A stretch of DNA of 53,325 nucleotides from positions 8,705-62,029 of the forward strand of contig KN880576.1 of NCBI GenBank assembly GCA_000934385.1, written 5' to 3'. Shown here in pieces: positions 22,504 through 34,700 of the stretch. The notes under the pieces are model-generated. The model was not told the origin of the DNA. It did no database searches and saw only the letters and a program-made list of their open reading frames with translations. The stretch is from Cylindrobasidium torrendii FP15055 ss-10. Taxonomy: Eukaryota > Basidiomycota > Agaricomycetes > Agaricales > Physalacriaceae. Each line of letters begins with the position of its first letter. Within the stretch, counting starts at the first letter, position 1. The translations under genes and the position numbers were made by a program.

Positions 22504-23738
22504 ATTCCGACCCTGTTACCGATGTGTTGGCAGATGCTAAGATATGCTAAACAAGATCCAAACTTCGCGCGTTTTGCCACCTGTTTGGGAGTCCTTCCCC
22601 GATGAAGCTCGTGAGATGCGCACATATTCCTGGCAGCATCGGTAGCACACCATAGCCCATGGCTTGGTATGAAATCAACACGGGTTACTGAGACAGGAAA
22701 TGTGCCGTTTATGCAGCGTTTATGCGCGGAAACGGGAGAGGCCCTAGCTCAGTTGAGCTTTTTCCCTTTAGTTCCACATCAAAAAAGGTAATTACCGGCT
22801 GATACGTGAATTCCGTCAGATGGGCATGTTCCAAGCACTACTTAAATGTGCGTCGGTCCCAGGACGTTTTCTGGCTGTCCAGCTCAAGGTTCTGTGAGAT
22901 GACTCGGGGCAGGTTGGATCTGACATACTGAGCCGTGTATAAGTCAAATCACTCAGCTCTTTGGTATCCTGAACGTACGTTCTTCGTCCATGTTTCTTGG
23001 GGACGAACCAAAGTTCACGGTATCGATAATTGATGTAAAACGTTCAAGTTGTCTTGAAATGTCTTGAAGTTGATTCAATGTGACAGTTCTTGACAAGATT
23101 CAGTCAAATATAACAGAGTTCGATTGAAACTCACGACTTAACACTAGGTGGCAGTGGATGGCACTGGTTAGTGGCAGCCAGACGGTCGTCGGTGGTCACG
23201 AAGAGATCCGGCCTACCGGCCCGGACATCGCGCCTCTCGCCATGACCATCATGACCCATAATTTCAGATATTGGCCTGATCAATGCTCGAGCGCTCAAGT
23301 GCCAGCCAGTCAGCCTTAACGGTGTTGGTTCATCCCTCGAATTATCCGAACGGACGTTAGATGGCGGGCCGCTTTCTCAAGGATCTTCTGCGTTTGGTGG
23401 CTATCTGGTCAGCGGCTGAATTCAATGATGCATGACTGCCCTTCGCATCCTTTCGCCCACGAGATACTTATGGAACAATACCCACCGAGGAAGAACAAAC
23501 TCTCAACAACGTGGAATGAATTCAAAAGTACCGCGTGCGCAGAAGGCCACGGTAACTGAGTGCTGGCCAAGCCTACCTAAACCATCCAGATATTTTCCGG
23601 TACGGATAATCCATGCAAAAGCAGAACGAGATTCGAGGAGCGGGGCCAGTCAACCAACCGTGTTTATGCCGAAAGTATCTTGGCGGCGACAGACGTTATA
23701 ACAGGCGAGTTTTTCGACCATCTGTCCCCTATTCCATA
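22504..23738. other. Gene-poor spacer
   Basis: No supported gene. A run of related TCTTGAAATGTCTTGAAGTTGA-type words (about 23045-23115) and a GTGGCAGTGGATGGCACTGG stretch (about 23150) are short imperfect direct repeats. The right end should hold the pectate lyase promoter (TATAAC at about 23697). Confidence 0.35.
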
Positions 23739-24825
23739 ATGTTCGCCTTTGCAGCCCTCACGCTCCTGGCTGCCAGTGTCTCTGCGCAAGTTGCCGTCGA
23801 CTCCTTGATTGGCTATGGCGTTGGAACGACCGGTGGAGGCTCCGCCACGCCCGTTCGGGTGTCGTCTTGTGCAGACCTCGCGAGCGCACTCGACACCGAT
23901 GCCGCAGCCGTCGTCGAAATAGCCACCCTTCTCAAGGACTGTGGGGTCGTCGATATCAAGAAGGGCGACAAGACGGTCATTGGTGTCGGTTCTGAGGCGT
24001 ACGTGCTGCCAATTTGCCAGTGTCAAATCCAGCTGACATTGCCTTAGGGGACTCACTGGCGGAGGAATTAGAGTCAGACGCACAAGCAATGTTATTATTC
24101 GTAATCTTGCCTTCAGCCTGCCTCAAGAAGGCGACGACCTAATTGCGCTGGACAACGCCGTGAGCGTCTGGGTTGACCATAACACCTTCACCAACGCCGG
24201 CATCACTGGCGACAAGGACTACTATGATGGCCTTCTTGGTGGGAGCCGTTTTCCACCATTTTTCATCCTTCCTGACCTATGCCCTCGCAGACATCTCCCA
24301 CGCATCCGATCAGGTGACCGTGTCATGGAACGTTTTCCGCGATCACTGGAAGGGCTCTCTCATCGGCCATAGCGACAACAACGGAGACGAGGACACCGGC
24401 TTCCTTCACGTGAGCTACCACCACAACCTCTGGGACAACGTGAACTCCAGGACACCGTCCGTGCGCTTTGGTACGGCCCACGTCTTCAACAGCGTCTATC
24501 AGAATATCCCAACGTCTGGTATCAACTCGCGCATGGGTGCTCAGGTGCTCGTCGAGTCTAACGTCTTTACGGACGTAGAGCTCGCTGTCGTCACGGATCT
24601 CGATTCCGACGAGGAGGGGTATGCGGTTGAGAAGAATAACGTTTTCACGAATTCGGAAACTCGCATCACCCAAGAAGGTTTGTTGACCCCGCCATACGAC
24701 TATGAGTGAGTTTGATTTCAATCTTCACAAAAATATGATGATGACCATGTTTTATTAGCCTCGACGATACTGCCAACCTGGCATCCATTTTGGCGACCAG
24801 TGCAGGTGTTGGAATTATCAACTGA
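23739..24825 (+). CDS. Secreted pectate lyase, polysaccharide lyase family 1
   Basis: Cleaves homogalacturonan (pectate) by calcium-dependent beta-elimination outside the cell. Start ATG at 23739 opens a signal peptide (MFAFAALTLLAASVSAQ). Introns at 23999-24047, 24239-24290 and 24706-24758 join exons in frame. PL1 features in order: IGYGVGTTGGG, KTVIGVGSEAGLTGGGI, NVIIRNLAFSLPQEGDDLIA, VSVWVDHNTFTN, then D-rich DKDYYDGLLDISHASDQVTV, and WKGSLIGHSDNNGDEDTG. Next are VSYHHNLWDNVNSRTPSVRF with the catalytic Arg in the R-x-P-x-x-R-x-G motif, AHVFNSVYQN, and a C-terminal SNVFTDVELAVV. Length about 310 residues is normal for fungal PL1. A plant cell-wall degrading enzyme, consistent with a plant-associated or litter-growing mushroom. 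Confidence 0.92.
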
Positions 24826-25180
24826 ATTGGGAATGTATATTAAAGGTTTCGGGGAGCCCAGCTTCATAGCGCATATCATTCAATCACTTCTGGCGTGGTT
24901 CTAATCGAAGTAAACGCCACTATCCATAATCTTGAGAAAATGCCCAAGCGTTGGCTGAGACTGCACGCGTGACTTGTACAGGATATATAGAAGGGTAACA
25001 TCAGACAAGCTGCAGGTCTATTGACTAGAGGCGTTATCGCAACATACGGCATCGATATATCATCATGACAGTGATTCTTTGCTGTGGATATATATAGGGT
25101 ATGTACTTCGGTACAAAAAACACAAAATGCGGAAAATAAAGGTAATATGTGTCCTTGAGCCCGGTTACTCGTTTCTGTAT
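24826..25180. other. Spacer between convergent genes
   Basis: Holds the 3' ends of the pectate lyase and the leftward membrane protein gene; nothing else recognised. Confidence 0.4.
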
Positions 25181-25952
25181 TCACGCCTTCTTCGCCTTTT
25201 CGACAGTATGCTGAGATACGAGACGACTCGCAATCTCTCGGCCAAGGCTGGCCACAATCAGAGTTGGGACAACAATCCAGAACCTTTGTGTGCATGAGCA
25301 GCTGTTGGCGTTGATGCAACGAATTGACTCACCCGTTGGGAAGGATATAGAATTGGATTAAATCACGCAAACCGAGCTTGCCAATCGAGCAGAAATTGCA
25401 GTAAAACTCGTTCAATAGGTAGAGAACTGTTTTCGAGAGCGTCATGAGCGCTGACGCAAAGCCAACGAGGGGTGCAGCAGGCCAGTGCGCAACAAGAGAG
25501 AGATAGACGAATAAAAGGTTGAGTGCCGTCTCAATCAGGTTCATGAGGGCTAAATGGTAGATTTGTCAATCTACCGTTGCACAAGAGAATTGAGCGAACG
25601 TACATTGCGCGTTAGGGAACCCATCATTTTCCGCGTAAGCCTCGGGGCTGTATACATAGTCTATCTAAAGTGATGTCAGGATACTAGCCAAAGGTCGAAA
25701 TGGTGCACAGAACGCCACACCATGACAGTCCAAGCGTACTTACATTCTGATAAATGGAATACGGTTCCCATATCCAATGCAAGTCGCCTCCTTCGAAAGA
25801 CCTGGGGCGCATAAAGCAGTACGTCGCATCCCAAAGAATGATCTATGTTGAAGTTAGAGACAGAAGTCGGTTGACCACACTTCACGCACCGGGGCAGTAA
25901 GCAAGAACCAAGCAGTGATCCATGTCGCAGGCTTCCAGTTCACAACAGCCAT
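25181..25952 (-). CDS. Conserved fungal multi-pass membrane protein
   Basis: Start at 25952 (MAVVNWKPATWITAWFLLTA), the first helix. Four or five exons follow: a segment with LWDATYCFMRPRSFEGGDLH and WIWEPYSIYQN (about 25850-25745), IDYVYSPEAYAENDGFPNAQ (about 25670-25610), the long exon NLIETALNLLFVYLSLVAHW, FASALMTLSKTVLYLLNEFY, GLRDLIQFYILPNG (25544-25330), and finally FWIVVPTLIVASLGREIASR ending in a Lys-rich tail at 25181. About four to five helices. I know similar hypothetical proteins from Agaricomycetes; the layout recalls the EXPERA/emopamil-binding proteins, but the match is too weak to claim. The C-terminal KAKKA could act as a dilysine-like ER signal, which is inference. Confidence 0.75.
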
Positions 25953-26494
25953 TTTACTCAATCTCCTTTCCCGTCTTCTTTTCTGTCTTTCTGTAGTTGT
26001 GCGGATGGTGGTAGAAGGGAAGAAGTCGGGATCTTGTGGTCCAGCAGTGTTCGCGGCCCGATCAGTATCATTGATTACACGTGACTCTGGCGCGTTCTCG
26101 TTTATGGCGGCGCGACGCTCGATGTACGAGGCGGAAAGAAGGAATATCATCCCGAGCTGCAGCTATTACTGACGAAGGGAGAAAGGAAAGTGCGAGCTCA
26201 AAGGCATGAAAACACGGGGCGTTTCTTTATGGTGACAGCCGCATGGCCAACATGCATGTTCAGTGACGTGAAGCCTGAAAGAAATGGCCTCTCGAAGTTC
26301 ATTGTTAGGCCTAACTAGGAATCTACAGTAGAAAATCCTGTCGAACTCAAACGTTTAGAGAGGTCAAAGAGAGGTTTTGAGCCATTCGCCGGGAAATGCC
26401 GGCCGACTATCCGGCAACCCGAGGTCATTCTGATGACAGTTCATTTACTAATGCCAATTGATATCCTTGCCGTTGTGTTTCTCATCCTCCTTCC
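25953..26494. other. Divergent promoter spacer
   Basis: Lies between the leftward membrane protein gene and the rightward F-box gene. No gene, RNA or repeat recognised; a GCCGGGAAATGCCGGCCGACTATCCGGC stretch (about 26389-26416) is GC-rich with internal repeats of CCGGC. Confidence 0.35.
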
Positions 26495-28060
26495 ATGGCG
26501 CAAACCAGTCCTTTTGTCCTCTTGCCTGTGGAACTTATCGAGGCGATAGCCGTGTATTCGGCTCTACCTGATACTCCTTATTCACTGGCAGCTTTAGCCC
26601 AGACATGTACTCTCCTGCGCGGATTGCTTTACCAGACGACTGACACCCACCTGTGGAGAGAGGTATTTCTAGCGACATTCGACAGTCCCTCGTCGCTCGA
26701 AGCCGTACTAGGCATTTCAGAGCACCATTATGACTATGACTGGGCTGGGGAGTTCAAGGCCCGCACTGGCGTGCATCCCACCGCTGCCGCTGTTCTCGCC
26801 GCAACGTTTGAGGCGCCTCCCATTCCACCATTCGAACACGCTCACAAGTTTGGCGTCATCCCACTACCAGATCGACATAGGACCTCGGAAACCCGAAACT
26901 CACGCTGGATTGCGGATGTCTTGAGACGCAGTGCGTTCTCTCCAGAGTTCGAGAGCAGTTCGAAGCTACAGTGGCTATATGGACCACCGCCCTTTGTCGA
27001 CACTGATGAGAAGATCCGTCGCGCTTGCAAGGTCGCCGTGTACGATCTGCGGTATCTCTCCCCAAAACGCTGTTGGGGGCCCTTTTTACCTACCTCTGGC
27101 GCTGTCGACAAGGACGAAACCCAGGCCCAAATGCCAATTTACAGCCTCCGCATCAACTTGGACATTCCTGATGAAAGCGATGATCCTGACGACCCTGATT
27201 ACATAGAGCACGCTGAAGATGCCAGCGACATCGCGAGGGCGGCCAGCAGTATACGTGCTGTGTACCTGCAGCTGGACGGCAATCCACTCGAACCACAGCA
27301 GACATCCATCCATCCCGAGTTTCCGCATACTCTGATACCAGACTACGACTGGCTGGCGGCGGCGCGTCTGCTTATCGAGGAAAACATTCGCGAGCGGGCA
27401 TTCATTGTCTTCCCAGACTCGGCGGACGAGCATGCCTTTTTAGCGGAGGTCAAGGCTCTGCGAAAGCTTGAGGTGTTGCGGATGGGTGGACAACCAGAGT
27501 ATTGGGACCACGTTGGGGATCGGTGGAAGGGGCTATTAGAGAGTAGGCCGGACAAAGGAAAGATGAAGCAAGGAGAAGTCGACGGCTGGGACTGGGCTGG
27601 TGTTGAAGGTGAATATAGGTCAGTTCATCCGCCACTATACAGTCATCGCCTCTTCATTGATTATCTAGGCGCATTGTGTGCTGGATGGACTACCGCGAGC
27701 TTATTCGTGAGTTCCTCTTTGGGCATACCGCTCGTATCAGTTAACATCATCTTAGTTCACAACTTTTACGGCACGAGTGTAGCACCTCCGCCTGCCCTAA
27801 GATACAACAGCGAAACCACGCGCGTGTTCCCCATGAGACTGAAGGTTGCTGGATACGCCCCGCCGCCTGACCCACCCGCGGACTATGAGCAGCTTTCCGT
27901 GCAAGATAAGCTGCCCTACCTGCTGCCCATCATCGAGGTCGAGGGCGCCGCCAGAGGCAGCGATGTCGACGCTACTGCCTCTCGCGAGATCTCTGGCACG
28001 GTCAGGATGATTGGCGATGGCACTGTGAGATGGCAATTGGTGAACAAGACTCTTCACTAG
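26495..28060 (+). CDS. F-box protein
   Basis: Start at 26495 opens directly into an F-box: FVLLPVELIEAIAVYSALPD, LAALAQTCTLLRGLLYQTTD and HLWREVFLATFDSP. The rest, about 480 residues, follows a fungal F-box protein type with WLYGPPPFVDTDEKIRRACK, VYDLRYLSPKRCWGPFLP and a C-terminal beta-rich end. The frame is open throughout, but two introns are likely: 27619-27668 (50 nt) and 27707-27755 (49 nt), both GT-AG. Removing them gives GEYRRIVCWMDYRELILHNF, a better-conserved reading; together they total 99 nt, so retention leaves the frame open. Spliced length about 488 residues. Probable SCF substrate adaptor; target unknown. Confidence 0.8.
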   Translation: MAQTSPFVLLPVELIEAIAVYSALPDTPYSLAALAQTCTLLRGLLYQTTDTHLWREVFLATFDSPSSLEAVLGISEHHYDYDWAGEFKARTGVHPTAAAVLAATFEAPPIPPFEHAHKFGVIPLPDRHRTSETRNSRWIADVLRRSAFSPEFESSSKLQWLYGPPPFVDTDEKIRRACKVAVYDLRYLSPKRCWGPFLPTSGAVDKDETQAQMPIYSLRINLDIPDESDDPDDPDYIEHAEDASDIARAASSIRAVYLQLDGNPLEPQQTSIHPEFPHTLIPDYDWLAAARLLIEENIRERAFIVFPDSADEHAFLAEVKALRKLEVLRMGGQPEYWDHVGDRWKGLLESRPDKGKMKQGEVDGWDWAGVEGEYRSVHPPLYSHRLFIDYLGALCAGWTTASLFVSSSLGIPLVSVNIILVHNFYGTSVAPPPALRYNSETTRVFPMRLKVAGYAPPPDPPADYEQLSVQDKLPYLLPIIEVEGAARGSDVDATASREISGTVRMIGDGTVRWQLVNKTLH

Positions 28061-28729
28061 CTGCCTCCATGCTTATCTCTTTGTAGACTTCCGCGGAGGA
28101 AGGCTCAGGCGATCCGGAATGGGTGGTGGATTGTGTGCAGATGGGTGCGCCAGGAAGCGCGATGGGCATCATGGGTCTATGGACGGGTGCCGCCCACGAG
28201 AAGACAGACCCCATCGGGCCGTCGTGGGCATGGAAAATAAACTAAAGATTGACTTGTGCGTGTACAGAAATGAACGGGTCCTCAGGTGTTTTGGTACCGA
28301 AGTAAACATGATATCAAATCTACCTAATGCAGCAACGGTAAGCTGCTTTCAGGACGATAAGCGTGGGCCACACAAGCTCAGCTACCAGACCGCTGCGAGT
28401 CCTGGTAGTAGTCGAAGATGCGAGCGATGCAAAGGGGATGTGTTTCTGGGTTGGCTGAGGGTGCCATTGTCGCACTTCAAACTCCCCAAGTGTCGTTCCC
28501 ACGGACAGTCCAATGTATTTTTCTGGCGCGGAAGCCTCCTACCCGGCCGATGCTCAGTGTGCACGCTGCGCAATTCACCATCGGACATCCCGATTCGCAT
28601 AGTCAGCTGTGGATGACGACCTCATTGCTACCGGCTCGGCTATAATCCACCAAGATATATAAAGCACGATCTGCTTCATCAGTCTTCGAGCCCAACGACC
28701 CACTTCTTTCATCCCCGCGAAATTCAGCG
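28061..28729. other. Promoter region of the dienelactone hydrolase gene
   Basis: Short ORFs on both strands (28119-28616 and others) are unconvincing. A good TATA box lies at the right end, listed separately. Confidence 0.35.
28656..28663 (+). promoter_or_regulatory. TATA box of the dienelactone hydrolase gene
   Basis: TATATAAA followed by GCACG, 67 bp upstream of the ATG at 28730, in a typical position for fungal core promoters. Confidence 0.6.
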
Positions 28730-31700
28730 ATGTCTCTTTGCAAAGATTGTGTTGCAGGTGCGTCTTAGGTACTGTCGACGGGACGGCAACTGACTTGCGT
28801 TGTAGGTGTCACCCACGAGGGCACTCCCACAGGTCTGTTGCCTGATATAACAATGGCAGCGTAATAAATCACCTTTCAATCCAGGAAAGATCGAAATCAT
28901 AGGTGGAATCGAGAGCTACGTCGCTACGCCGAAGGGTGACTACCCCAAAGACAAGGTCTTGCTCTACCTCAGCGATATCTTTGGCATACCGCTCGTCAAC
29001 AACAAGCTTTTGGCAGACGACTTTGCTCGAAACGGCTTCAAGGTACGCCCTACGCTATCGTCAATAATTACGAAGCTAAGATTGGGGCAATTTCATTGCC
29101 GGCTAGCAAACATTGATCTTGTATCGAATGGAATGTAAGACTTCGTATTCCGAAAATGAGTGAGAATGAAGACCGTTCCTGCTAGTGGGTGAGAGACCTT
29201 GCCAACGCCGGGGCGTTGGGAAAGGTGTCTGGGTCGAGCGCGCACGGCGAGGAGAGCAGAACGACAACCCTGCTTGGACGCCGCTTCCGCGTCGTCGTGA
29301 AAGCGATATCAATCGTGCCTCACGCTCGACCCCCCACTTTGCAAGGAAACGGCTCGTAAGTTTCTACTTTGGTACGTTAATTTTGTTTCTAATCGGCATC
29401 ATTTCGATATGGATCGCCGCTAAAACCTCGAGATCCCTCCAATACTCCTCAAATGCGTCAGACTTCCACCTCCCCATTGCTTTGACCACATTCGTTTCTA
29501 CTCCGTTCACCAGGTAATGTGTCGCTCCTCCAATCCTGAACGAGTGGCCCGTAAGTGGCCCCATCCCTTTTTCCCGCCATACTTCATTGCATCTCTTCAT
29601 GAAGTCCGACCTTGTCAACAGTTTCCGCACTCCTTTCTCGTCCAGATAAGAGCATAAGGTGACGTCATCCTTTATCTCGTTGACTTTCTGGTGTAGGTTC
29701 CAGATCGCGATAGCGTCTAGCTCTCTCTGTTCCTGCCTGCATAGCGGTATCTTCACCCCTCGCTCGCCCGATGTTTTCCCGGTCGGCAGATTCAGCATGC
29801 GCGATCCGAGATCAGAGAAAGGTTCTTGTACGTCCCTTCCTTTTGGCAACTTTCTCTCTTCTAATCTCTTCAACTTCTTTGACGATGGCAAGAGCTCGCC
29901 TAACCTCACCATCCCTGCCCTCGACACTTTCGCCGCAAAGCTCACCGCGATGTCTCGTCTGGAGGAAAAGTCCAGGTTCTCTTCGAGAATCCTCATCCTC
30001 GCGTGCGTAACTCCCATCCTCTTTTCCACCGTCCTGTCTGGCGCTGTGTTCACCACCGCTTTCTTCAACAGCTGCAACTGTCTCGTGTCCCCTTCCCATC
30101 GCATTCCTGCCTTGGCGTGGATATTCTTCAACGCTGTGACTCTGTCGCCTACCGCCTTCGCGCCTACTTCTCCCTTCATGTCGGTTACGTAGTCCAAAAG
30201 CAGCGCGTGTGATGCTGGGAACCGCAGGTGCGTCGGGATCGCCTTCTTCTCGCAGTACTTTTCGAAGTGATTTAGGTACGACCCGTACTTCTTCCTTGTA
30301 GCTGGGGCCCATGCGTTGTTTAGCAGTGCCATTTGTTCCGTCGACGCAACCGCTGCGAAGTTATCGAACTCATCGAATTTTTCCTTGCAGGTCTTCTTTG
30401 CCTTCCTCGGAGGGGACGCCTCCCTCTTCCTCTTCCTTCCCCCCACGTCGTCGTCCTTCACCATTCTCGCAAGCTCCACCAGTTTCCTCCCGATTTCCTC
30501 CATGTCCAGTGTCATCGTTGCGTGTTGAAGGCGGATGTCCTCATGTGAGCCACGCTTGTATCTCCTGTTCACCGCATTAATTAATTATTCTGGTACTCTC
30601 TTGTCCTTCCTATCTATTGCTGGCTTTACAAGCCCTATTAGGTGTCTAGGTAGTTCCGCAGTGTAGTCTAACATCGTCCGTTTTGAGTATTTATCACTAT
30701 CGAACTTTCCTCTTGACGGCGCGTCCGCTAAATTGTCGTGAGTTGAAATCCAGTGGACCGATAACCATATCCCGCTCTCCTGCATCTTCTCGACAATTTT
30801 TTGTAGAATCCTGTTCTGCATCGTTCCCTGGGAATACCCCGCCTTCAATGCACCCACTACTCCTTGGTTGTCCGACCTGAGTATCACGTGTGTGTCCCGG
30901 AACCCTTTACCTTCTAGGACCAACAGCGCTAGCTCGACTGCTACCATCTCCGCCCAGCCTATCTCTCTGCCGTCCGTCTTCCAGCCGGGTTCAAACTCCC
31001 ATGCCATCCATAACCCGTCCAACACCAGGCCAATGCCCCAACCGGTTGACGCGTCCACCATCAACGAGTTCTCGGTGGCCTCCGGTATCTCCTTTATCTC
31101 TAGTCCCAGGAACTCCTTCCGAAGTTGTCGCGTCCACCACTCCACATCTGCCCTGGCGTCCTTTGTGACCTTGTGTCGTATGAAGGGTCTCTCTGGGTTT
31201 TTGAACCCCGCGCGTAGCTTGTATATTGACGGCATGCGCGAACGTCCCTCTGTGCAGACCATGCATATATGATTGAGGGTCCCCACCACCACCTCGACTT
31301 CCTGCACATTCACCGTCGCCTCGTCCTCCAACCATGGTCGGAGTCTCTCTATGTATTTCGTCTTCTTTGCCGCCGGTAGTTGTACGGTCTTCTCGGCTAG
31401 GTCCCACAGGAACCCTATGTACTGATAGCGTACGGCGAAATCGAAGAATTTTCCTGGGTCCCAGGTCCAGCCCAACCTAGCCGCGATGTCCCAAATCAGT
31501 TGTACCTCGTACCAGTTCTCCCTGCCGGGGTATCGAAAGAAAACGAAGTCGTCCACCCATTTGAGCACATCCTTGATCCCATATCTCCTGAATATCTCGA
31601 GAATCGCGTCGGCAATCTTGCCCCAAATCCCTGGGTGCGATGCGCCTCCAAAGTCCATGCATTTCTGCATGCGTATTAGGCCGTCTATCCGAACCATGAC

Positions 31701-34700
31701 ATGTCTCCGTATGGATGGGTGTAGTGGCACGTTCCTGAAGGCTGATTTCACGTCGAAGACCGCGGCCCTCGTTCCTCTTGGTGCGCGTGCTACCAGAATA
31801 TACATCATGGCGAAAATTCCCCACTTGCATGGGTACAGCGCCGCGTTGATAATCGCATTGCTCGAGACTCTACTGGGGTCGATGGTGACCACCGCAAATG
31901 GGTCGGCATCCAAAATCAAGGCCAATTCCGTCGATCTTTCCTTGGTTGGGTGTGAATGGTTCGTGATGACCCTGTATTTTCCTGGCTTCTGTTCGACCAC
32001 ATGCAAAGGAACCGTTCTAAAATTTCCTGTAATTAACTCAGCTTCTAGATTATCTGCGCTAGCGCGATTCCACGAGTACCTATCTGTCTCTGCCACGTCT
32101 CGACCGTGAAGCCCTTTGACATCCTGTCCAGGTGGGTTTCCTTATCGTATTCCCCCACCAGCCATTCTTCCAGTTCGGGCTTCACCACATTCTCCGGGGT
32201 GTATGTTCGATCCAGTCGGACGTTCTCCACCCCGGTCTTGAAACCTTCTCTCATCCCAACCACCACCGACTCGTATTCCTTCCAAACGCTCTCGCCGCAC
32301 GCCCTCAGTTCTTCCTCCCACACGTCGGGCCTCAGCGGTGTGGATATGTGCGCCAACTCCTCAAGAGGAGTGCGCTGCCGACTGGGCGCCGCCGCAGTCC
32401 CTTCTCCCGTCAAGTGAGCATCGATGCTCGAAAGGACAGTCCCTGCGCGAACAGCCGGCGTTGCTGTTGAAGGCCCAGCAAATCTTGACGCCCCGTTCTT
32501 CTGGCATCCAGATACCGCTGCGTGTGTGCTTTTTCTTGAGGTAAGCTCCTCCCGATGGGCAGCTCTCGTTGGTGTCCTTTCCGATGCATGCCCCGCTGCC
32601 GCATACGTTGCAGCGTTTGTTGACTGAGCCTTCCCTAGGACGTCTCTGGTGTTCGTTCCCCCGAAAGGAAGACTGGCCGCCGCCCCTTCCATATGAGCTC
32701 TGGTTCTCCGGTCTCGAATACGGGTGGTACTCGTGCCTCTGGTGTGGCGTTCGTTCTGGCCGGGATGACGATGGGTGCGTCGTGTTTCTGTAGCCGCCGC
32801 CGCCTTGACTGACGCCTCCCCTTCCAACCCCCAGATCGTCCTCCGCGTTCAAGATCATCTCCAGCCACCGGCTGTTATCCCATTTTGAGATGTTCATGAC
32901 CTTATATTCGTCTGGCGGCGTCTTCCTTTTCCTCTGCTCCCGGATGTTGTCGAACATAATCGTGAACAGCTCGTCGTACATCGTCTTTGCCGCCAGTAGC
33001 TTTGCTGGACTGACATCTCCAGAAAGCAATCTGACCTTCTGGACCAGGATGTCTGCGATCTTGTCGAGGTGTTGCTGGAGTTTTTGGGCTACCTTCCCTC
33101 CCCTGCGCCTGTCCTCTCCTCCTGGCGCAAACTCCTGGCCCACGGTGCGTGCCGCTCGCCTCATAACCTCGCTGAACTCCACAGCCGACAACTCTGTGGT
33201 GAGCAGACGTTGCACCTTCGCTTTCTTCCACGTTCCGTTCGAGAATGTGACGTCCTGGGTCACCTTTCCCCTCGCCTCGTCAAGACTACGCAGGATCCTT
33301 GCGTCGGTGAAATCGTAGGAGTAAATCTCCTTCTTCAAACCGTTTCGCAGGTTCTCAACAACGTCCCTAGCGTTCTTGAATCTCCCCTCCTCCGGATTGT
33401 AGTCCATATCGACTTCCTCCGGCTCGGGTTCCTCGTCAAGCAGGCGGCGGCGCTTTGACCTTCCAAGGTCCTCGCTCGAGTCAGACGTGTCATCCTCCGA
33501 GCTGCTCGAGGAGTCGCTGGTGCTGCGACTACGCCTCCTCTTGGTACGTTTGCTCTTCTTGTGTCGTCTTTTCTTCTTCCTCTCGTCCTCGCTGTCCGAG
33601 CTAATGGGATTATCGGCAGACTTCTTCCCTTTGTCCGCGCTTTCCTTCTTTGGTGCCTTGGGCAGACTCTGGTACGCGTGTTTAGTCTTCCTGGGCGGTG
33701 CGTCTTTGACTGCCTCGTCGTCTCTGTTCTCGCTGACCGTCTTCGATTCCTGAGGGTTGCCTGACGTAGGCATCGCACGTTCCTTGACTGGTCTGAGGAA
33801 TCTGAATCTCGGTTCGAAGTTCTGGTCGTTTGCCGCCCTTTCCATTTGCTGCCTGGTGAGAAAACCTCTTTCCCACAGGATTTCCAGCATAACTCGCGGC
33901 TGAATAGGAGCTATCCCGGTGACTCTCTGTTCCTCCTTCACTCTCCGGATGCCTTCCACTACGACGTCCCTCGCGTCCTCCATCGAACAATGGACGTCTT
34001 CCATGATCGCTTCCGCTGTAAACAGTGTCAGCTTCCATTCCACATTCCATCCGAAGAGAGGTAATGTATGTGTTCCGATAGATGTTCCTTTCCAGGTGTG
34101 CTGACTGATGTCCTGTGCAGTGACCTTTCCTATTCCAGTTTCGCGCGACTTGTCGCAGTTCCATTCCAGTGGCACCTTGTACCAAACCAGGGAGAGGGGT
34201 GTACAACAGCGAGGAGGGAGAGGAAAAAGGGATTGGACTGATAGATGTTATGACTTACCCATGCCTGTAATCTCCTCATGGATCTCCTCTATAGTGCGAC
34301 CCCCGTTCATGTCCCCCCCGCCTGCGTCCTTCGTGATGGGCTCCATCTCGAATCTGGTGTCCTTGCCCTCCGGCACAATCGACTTTGGATCGTCTCCTCT
34401 ATACTCGCTCAGAGCCTCCTCAAGGGTCTTCCGCCTAGTTGTTGGCGTAGGCGTGGACGGCGTCGGTTGTACGTCGACTGTCTCGTTCCTCGCGGGGGCT
34501 TTCCCTTTCTCCTCCGCTGTTAGTCGCGGCGGAGATCTTTCGCCTCCGACGTTTGGTACAGCCGATGTCGAGGCCTTCGGCGCCCGTGGCCCTTCCTGCG
34601 TGTGTCGGGGATCAAAGTCCTCTAAGTCGTCTATGTCGTCTATGTCGTTGATGTCGTCAATGTTGAAATCCGTTGATTGGTTCTGAGGTTTCTTGTCCTT

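Noticed and set aside
31486..32109. Plus-strand ORF of 207 codons inside the retroelement
   Set aside because: Antisense to the RT domain, whose motifs are unambiguous on the minus strand.
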